From Bradysia coprophila (taxonomy: Eukaryota; Arthropoda; Insecta; Diptera; Sciaridae), in contig NW_023503608.1 of NCBI RefSeq assembly GCF_014529535.1, positions 7,118,501-7,182,500 of the forward strand: DNA of 64,000 nt. The letters run 5' to 3'. Under the pieces are notes generated by a model. That model did not search any database and was not told the DNA's origin. It worked only from the letters and a program-made list of their open reading frames with translations. The position numbers and the translations under genes were made by a program. Below, piece by piece: positions 57,327 through 64,000 of the stretch (positions are counted from its first letter, which is position 1; every line of letters begins with the position of its first letter).

Positions 57327-60300
57327 ATGGCATTCAAGGTATGCATAACAACATATACGTATATATAATGAAAATTAAAGTGATGTGGATATGTAAGACG
57401 TGTGAGGTGTAAAGATATCATATTATTGTGAATTCATTCAAGTGTTTAATGGAGATCATCCTGACCAAAGGATACGAAACTGATGTACTGTATGGACCTG
57501 TATCTAGTATAAAGTATTTACTACATGTAATACCTCGTACCAGTAACATTGTAACAAGCGAATAGTGAATAGAGCTATTGAGAATTGAAATGCTAGTGTA
57601 ATTGTGGGCGGGCACGGCATTCTATATCTCAGTTTACACATTTGCTATTACAATAATTATTGAACTGATGCTCAGGTTCGACTGTGGATGAAGGAGTACA
57701 TTATCGATGAAATTAGAGAAAGAACTAGTTTTTGACATGAGTAATATTTACACACCTAGTTGAAGGGACATGCATTTCAATCTTACGACCCAAAAAATTA
57801 TTGTAACTGTAACGCAATAAGCTAGACGATAGGGGTTTCTTACCAAAGATGTCGTGAATGCTGGTTTAATCGGAAAATCTTTTGTTATTAAATATTGCAT
57901 AACCTTTTTGTAAGGGACAAGAGTGTCGATAATTATCAAATCTGTTACTTCTTTTGTTTGAAGTTTCATCTAATGTTTGCACCATTCCCTTATTTCGTTA
58001 GTTGTAGCATAAATTCTACTATATAGGGTAATCAAGCTGTTAGTGTTCATTATTATTGCCGTCGCTTGCGATAACGTATGAATAGTCGTTCTTCGCTTAA
58101 TATTTTTCTTGGCAGGACTGCAATTAATGGGTTTTTTCTAACAAATTCGTTGTTTGAGGCAATACAATATGGAAACTAAAGCTCAGATGTAGTAGATTTT
58201 CTTATAGTTTAATTACATTTCGTCGTTCAATTACTAAGGTTTACGCTCTATTTTTTGTGAATCAACTTCACAGCTATAATATTTCATGAATATTTTACCA
58301 GATAGAAGCAATATCACCTGAATGAAGTACTGAAAAAAATTGTGGCACCTCTCTACAGACCAGCCCAGATTTATAGCCTAGAATATAATGGGTGTCCGTT
58401 TTGAATTCAGTCCCTTAGTATTTTTAAATGGTTTGGGCATAGCACTGTCTTGACATCAATTTCTTAATCCTCTCAACACAAACTCATAAATTTTGTTGTC
58501 AGGACGGTTCTTTTGTAATTGTACTAGAGTATTTAACTAACCGGTGAAAAACAAACTCGCGTACATCTGCATATATTAGAAATATAATTGTCGACATGAC
58601 CAATGACCTCAAAGTGCAATAAACTCCGTATGTATTGCTGATGAGAAAATCCATTAAATATCAAACGAAAGTGAACTTGTACATTGACTCTGAACTGGTT
58701 TTCTACTATCCATTTTGAAATTGGTTTTGTTTATAAACATGACATGACTAACTTATAACCACAGTCTTGTGCAATTTTATATATATTACGAAGTCGATGG
58801 TCAGAGGAAAAAAAATAATCGTTAATATGTTTCGTTGTGAGCTGGTTTAACGGCCGAACGGATTGTGTGTGATGCATTTTATTTAATTGAGATAGGTAAT
58901 GGTGTGTGGGCTGAGAAGAATTATGAAGTGGTTAATGTCACTTGTAATTCATTAGCAGCGGTATTTTAATATGCCGTTGGCAAAAATGTAATTTAATTTG
59001 GTCAATAAAAGTAATAGAAATTTTAATTGAGATAAATTGACGAGATTGTTCGTATACAAGGTATATATCATAACATTCAGATTAGATCCAGCCCTCAAGT
59101 TATCATTACTGACAAATTATTTCGTTTTTTTATCGTCTGTCGATTAAATTTATTGTCTCAATTTAGAACTGTTTGAACTACAGAAATCTTTGATATTTTT
59201 TTAAATATACGCAAAGTACTCAAGTGATTTCGGACCGGAACAAGTTCAATATAATGACTTATACTGATGATATCAATGATAGAAAAAAGTTTCTTAAAAT
59301 CTTATGCCATTCTGTGGAAGGAAGTATCACAAATAAAGGAAACGATTGGGATATAGAGTAAATAATTAACCGATTTTCATATCATTCTCTCATTTTGAGA
59401 GATATCGAGAACTTTCACGGATTAAAATTTGACAAACGTAACTAGTTCAATTGTGAATAAAAAGATCGTGCGTAGGTACAATAATCAAAAAAAAATCGGA
59501 GCAATGAAGTCTTTATCAGAGTGAATATATCTCAACCATAAAAGTTTTTGCCTATGTTGAGGCGATTGAAAAAAAGAGTTTCATACTACATGTGGTTCGT
59601 TGCTTAAGCACAATGAACGATAACTTCCATCCAAATATCTTCAACCGCGATCCTTCGTGAAAAAGTATAAGAATTTTGATAATAAATTTTACAAATTTTT
59701 ATGCGTTTCATCATGGAAAATAACAAAGAAATTTCACCGTCACATCTATTTCAAAGATTATGCATTTTACAACTGTAAAACGCTCACTTAATCAAGTGTA
59801 TGATAATCGTCCATATATAAACATAATATACGACTATTATGTCCAAATTGGCGCATAAAAATGTTCACAACAATCCCGTCTCACCGTCGAAGAGGCAACA
59901 TTGTTGGTTCAAATCGAAAAGAAAACGAAAGTTTCCGTTCGACAAATAAATATTCACTTGAAAAACCAGTAAAATCTGTCGTAAAACTCTTGATCATTAA
60001 ACTTTATTATGTAAAACCGCAATTACAACAACAAAATATGTTATAAGATGCTGAAATGTAAATTTCAATTGAAAATGTGAAAATTGTGTGTAACGACGCT
60101 TGCAGAAAAATTGTATTTTCGTTTTAATCATTTATTTTTTTCTGCTTCTCAGTATCTAATCATCGCTTCCGTAGTCTGCATGACATTTGCATATCCCGGC
60201 TTCGAATACCATCACGGTGGCCACGAATTGCACGGATTCGAAAGTGGATTTGGCGGCGACGGCGGTGAAGCTGACTACGGTCATCATATTGCCAGCCAAA

Positions 60301-61536
60301 GAATAGGACACGATCATGAGCATGCACATGAATTCCATCACGAGGAAGATGAACATGTTGACTATTACGTAAGTTTCTGTCTTCCAATATTGGCAATGGA
60401 CTTTTTCTCTTTAATTGGTTCGCTTTCTACGACGTGTGTATATATCGCACACATAATACGCGATTAATAGCAGTTTCATTAGCTGTTATGTGGATCATTA
60501 TTGTTACGAAAAAAAAATCTAATTACATGAGTTGCGCATCAGTTGCAATTGAAATATTTGACTGGCTCGTGCATCGTAATAGTATTTTATAACATTGTCA
60601 GTTAAATTACCACTAACGAGTGTATAAGAGAAGTTGCAGCAAGTCCCACACTACTATAGCAACTCTGGCTTATATTTTGCTGAAAAGAACCCAAATATCC
60701 AGAAATGTTTAAGTAATGATCAACTCTTTTTGAAAGGCAAGCGTATTGCGCTATGATCATTAATTCTATTATTTCGTTTGCTGAAGTGATTTATTATATG
60801 CAAAGTCTTTAGATTTATTTTTAATATCATTCATTTCGCTATATGAAAGAACTCTAGCCAGAATAAAAGGCTTATGTTTGTCGTTGACGTTGAAAGCAGA
60901 TGATCCGTCGTTGTTTTGACCGGTTCAAAGTCTCCCAGTTTTAATATTATTAAACTGCTGATCCCATTGTTTGGTTTTTGATCAATTCAACTTTAATATC
61001 ACTGGCTGTGATCATTTCAATCACTTTTAGCCAAAAATTTACAGGAACTAATTTCTCATACGGCAAATCAGAAAACTCAGTACGTGACCCGTTCAATAAA
61101 CCTAGCCATTAGTCCTAAAACAAGTAAATAAAAATCTCCCTTCAATTTTAAGGCTCCACCGAAATACGCTTTCAAATATGGAGTCAACGATTACCACACA
61201 GGTGATGTGAAGTCACAACATGAAACTCGTGATGGTGATGTTGTCAAAGGTAAAGAAAACAAAATTTACATTCGCAATATTAAGAGTCTAAAAAAATGAA
61301 ATTTCAAATCATTTAGGTCAATATTCGCTAGTTGAACCTGATGGTTCGATCCGTACCGTAGATTATACAGCCGATAAGCATAATGGGTAAATTTAAATTA
61401 GACACACAATTTATTGGATAATATGACTAAGATTTGCTTTAACATTTCCATATTCAGATTCAATGCTGTGGTACACAAAACTCCAGCCGTTCATCACGAA
61501 CACCATGACCATCATGAACATGAACACCACTACTAA
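57327..61536 (+). CDS. Cuticular protein, RR-2 type, His-rich (CPR family)
   Basis: Five exons: 57327-57338 (Met-Ala-Phe-Lys), 60153-60368, 61153-61249, 61317-61386 and 61458-61536, joined in phase at GT-AG sites, give 157 residues. A signal peptide ([15 protein letters not shown]) spans the first intron junction. The mature N-terminus is rich in Gly, His, Asp and Glu ([25 protein letters not shown]), which could bind metal or help cross-linking. The RR-2 chitin-binding domain follows: [55 protein letters not shown]. The C-terminus is another His run ending HEHHY. Secreted exoskeleton protein. Splitting the RR domain by two short introns differs from the first RR-2 gene, which has it in one exon; intron 1 is 2.8 kb. 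Confidence 0.95.
57845..58090. mobile_element. Weak 'ATCGATAAC' family copy in intron 1 of the cuticle gene
   Basis: AAATCTGTTACTTC, TACTATATAGGGTAATC and TATTATTGCCGTCGCTTGCG followed by ATAACGTATGAAT follow the family order. It lies in the 2.8-kb first intron. Ends are unclear. Confidence 0.4.
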
Positions 61537-63262
61537 TTATAAATTCAAAATTGTTTGCACCAGTAAAATGGTTCTATGTTACTGAACTGATTCCTAATTA
61601 TCATTTTTATCCTCGTTGTTTTTCGTCGTTATTTTTTTTTATTTAGATTTTTAACTTTAGACTTTTTATTTTCACTTTTGCTTCACCACTTGGATTTGAT
61701 CACATTTTATTCAGTTTCTGTGATATTCTTTTGTATTATAATTTTTGTTTTATTATCTAATCTTATATCGAATGCTGACTAAGTACTTTTTTAATTAAGA
61801 TCATTAGACGGTTTCTGTTGAATCATCGAATGCAAAGCTTTTTGCTTTTGACTGTAACTTTCATTGTAACTATTATGTCTTCACCCTTTTCACAATACAA
61901 ATCTTCAGCGTAAGCATCTGGTTGAATTGTAAGGAAATTTCATTTTTAACTTTAATTTCGCAGATCGTTGAGTAATGAAAATTTAAAAAAAAAATTAAAC
62001 ATTTTGCCAATTTATTGTAGTAAATGTAGAAAGATGATGTAATAATTTGTTTTCTTGTAGAGGAAAAAATATAAGCATACATGTTGCGCATATTACATGT
62101 GAAAGAATAACGCACCGGAATTATTATTATTTTATTGTTGCTAGATGATATAAAACAAATGTAATAAAATATGAATTTCTATATTGTGGTTTAAAAATAA
62201 CATACTGTTTCCTTTCGATCGATTTAATCAATAATTCATCACGCAAAAAAAAATCAACAACTCTTGACTTCTTCATTTCACTTGATGCGAGGCACAGTCA
62301 ATAAGAATTGTACTTTAATTTTTTTAATTTTCACTCATCCACATACTATTTCGTACAACTATGGTATTCCCAAACAGCCATCATACGAGTATTTCGTTTA
62401 AGAGTCATATCGTCAAAACTTCAGGTGATTTTATTACTTTGGGAACAAGCGGTCTCCGATTTTAATGTGTTATAACTCAAGAAATAATTATGTTAAATTA
62501 TTGTAATCTTGTAAGATTGGTCTTGGAAAGACTTGGAATGGGGTGCGATAGCTGGCCTCACCCACTATCGTTCCACATATAAATGAACACAGTACTTTTG
62601 TGTTGCAAGCCTTGGAAAAAGTTTGGTGCCAAAATGCAGTATTTTTCCTTATTTCTAAGGGCCTAACTACTGGAACAGCGTCTGCCTGGAACGGTTCTTT
62701 ATCACTTTATCAATAGAAATACGCTTCGCTATGTCGCGAATATACCAGATCCAGTGTTACAACAGATCCCGTGTTATGTGTTATGAGGTGGTAATAAACG
62801 ACTATCGATCATTTAAATTCATTTTTTGATTAAAATATTTGTTTTTGTTCTCAGAAACAGCTTAGGGAATTGACCGGAATTGACTGGAAATATGTGGAAT
62901 TGTAAGGAATTGAAAGTAAATGAGAGTAAATGCTGATACGTGTGATTATAGGAAAGAAGTATCAGCGAATGCAAAACCACATTATTTCCCTTTCGTTTTA
63001 ATTTTAAAAGCTCCCGCGCAATAAACAACAGTATACAGTGTTGATCTGTTCCATTAAGAGGCATAATTGTTCCTCCAAAGACACACTCCAATAAGATGCT
63101 TCTTAATAATTGATACTTGCTCCATCCAACGATCACAACTCAAAACAACTTAGAAAATTCGGAAAAGCGCAATAATTTAAATTTGAACATACAAAATGTT
63201 GACTAAAATATGTAGATTTTCTGTCACTTATTTGCTTATATTAACGTCTACAATGTATTCAC
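61537..63262. other. Intergenic, no gene seen
   Basis: 3' UTR of the cuticle gene and AT-rich spacer. No AATAAA close to the stop is convincing, and the frames at 61873 (-) and 62819-63136 (-) have no domain. Confidence 0.45.
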
Positions 63263-63269
63263 TGGTAAT

Positions 63270-63892
63270 CAGCGTATAATCAGCGTTTTCTTAATGCAAT
63301 TGATCAGTTGGAACGTGTTCAAAAGAAGTTTACACGGATGTTCTATTTCAAGTTCAATATTGAGACCCCTCGTCCGCACTACCATGTTCGTTTGAAACGG
63401 TTGAAGATGCATTCGCTTGAATCCAGACGTATTGAAAACGATGAGATCATGCTTTTTAAATTGGTTCGTGGATTCGCTGATTCATCACTTAGCCAGGTCC
63501 TTACATATCATCGACCGGTGAGATCAACGAGGCAAAATGCGACTTTCTATCTTCCAGTTATGTCAACGAATTACCAACTGAATTCGCCTGTTTATAGGAT
63601 GCAAAGGAATCACAATTATTTCTTTAATGTTGTAGACTTTCAAAGGGGAAGTTTGGCAAGTTTTAAAGGAATGATTAGATCATTCTTTAATCTCTGATTC
63701 GCAATGTTTTGATTTCTTTATTAATTCTTCTTTACTCGGCCATGGCTGTTTCTGATTGTTTGATCGAATTTTGTTTTTTCTTTCTTTCTATATGTTTGTA
63801 TTAATGATAGGTGAACATGTAATTGGGTGCAAACCTGTTTGTTTATCTTTAAATTAAAAAAATAAATAAAAAAATAAATAAAAATAAATAAA
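63270..63892 (+). pseudogene. 5'-truncated non-LTR retrotransposon, C-terminus of ORF2 and tail
   Basis: A frame open from about 63264 to TGA at 63695-63697 encodes the last part of a LINE reverse transcriptase protein: IDQLERVQKKFTRM, RLKRLKMHSLESRR, NDEIMLFKLVRGF, then a C-terminal FKGMIRSFF. These match the segment after the RT domain in jockey-like elements. The 3' UTR ends in an ATAAATAAA-rich tail at about 63851-63892. Everything upstream of this segment is absent, as expected from incomplete reverse transcription. The family differs from the 35.4-kb element in sequence but shares the same kind of TAAA tail. Confidence 0.8.
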
Positions 63893-64000
63893 GGCTGAAA
63901 TCGTGTAAATTATCAAAAATTTATTTTATTTTTCAAATCACAAATTTGGTTGCCCATATGTCCACCCATTTGTGACGCCATTTTATTATAATTTGATAAT
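63893..64000. other. Right edge, no gene seen
   Basis: AT-rich with GGTTGCCCATATGTCCACCC near 63951; too short to interpret. Confidence 0.4.

Noticed and set aside
1-64000. CRISPR array, bacterial operon or endosymbiont insertion
   Set aside because: No direct repeats with unique spacers and no intron-free bacterial gene run; all genes are spliced insect-type genes.

Overview
The window looks like AT-rich euchromatic DNA from an insect, most likely a fly. Evidence is three Rebers-Riddiford (CPR) cuticle protein genes with typical insect structure (a tiny first exon, then a signal-peptide exon), GT-AG introns, TATA plus initiator promoters, a THAP/P-element-type transposase gene, and a dense load of small inverted-repeat transposons. 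A nematoceran fly such as a fungus gnat is only a guess; no sequence here fixes the species.

Layout. 1-17 kb: the start of a minus-strand ORF runs off the left edge; the rest is a mobile-element landscape (hAT-, Tc1/mariner-, piggyBac- and Mutator-type MITEs, a poly(A)-tailed retroposed fragment) plus one tRNA-like gene at 13.87 kb. 18.0-19.5 kb: an RR-2 cuticle gene. 21-26 kb: repeats. 27.2-28.2 kb: an RR-type cuticle gene with a long proline-rich tail. 29.4-29.9 kb: an extremely acidic ORF. 32.3-33.6 kb: a TA-flanked foldback element carrying an 18-bp minisatellite. 35.4-36.6 kb: a dead non-LTR reverse transcriptase. 36.6-38.2 kb: inverted-repeat elements. 38.3-42.9 kb: a nine-exon kinesin-like gene. 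46.3-51.2 kb: an intact six-exon THAP/P-element-type transposase gene. 51-57 kb: nested MITEs. 57.3-61.5 kb: a five-exon RR-2 cuticle gene. 63.3-63.9 kb: a 5'-truncated non-LTR retrotransposon.

The most interesting locus is the kinesin-like gene. Joining nine exons by phase-consistent splice sites gives a 1014-residue protein: a Kinesin-7/CENP-E-like motor that keeps its P-loop but has damaged switch I and switch II, then an FHA phosphopeptide-binding domain, then six SUMO-interacting-motif-like cores. Five of the cores lie in exact 153-bp (51-residue) units, and three of the six copies also carry a SUMO-conjugation consensus (V-K-x-E). A coiled coil ends the protein. I infer a non-motile kinesin-derived scaffold that reads phosphorylation and SUMO; I do not know this architecture as a described family.

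The cuticle genes act in the extracellular chitin matrix and share strand and exon style, so they are probably remnants of a CPR cluster. The transposase gene and the MITEs show repeated transposon invasion, including insertions inside introns of the kinesin-like and transposase genes and insertions of one element into another.
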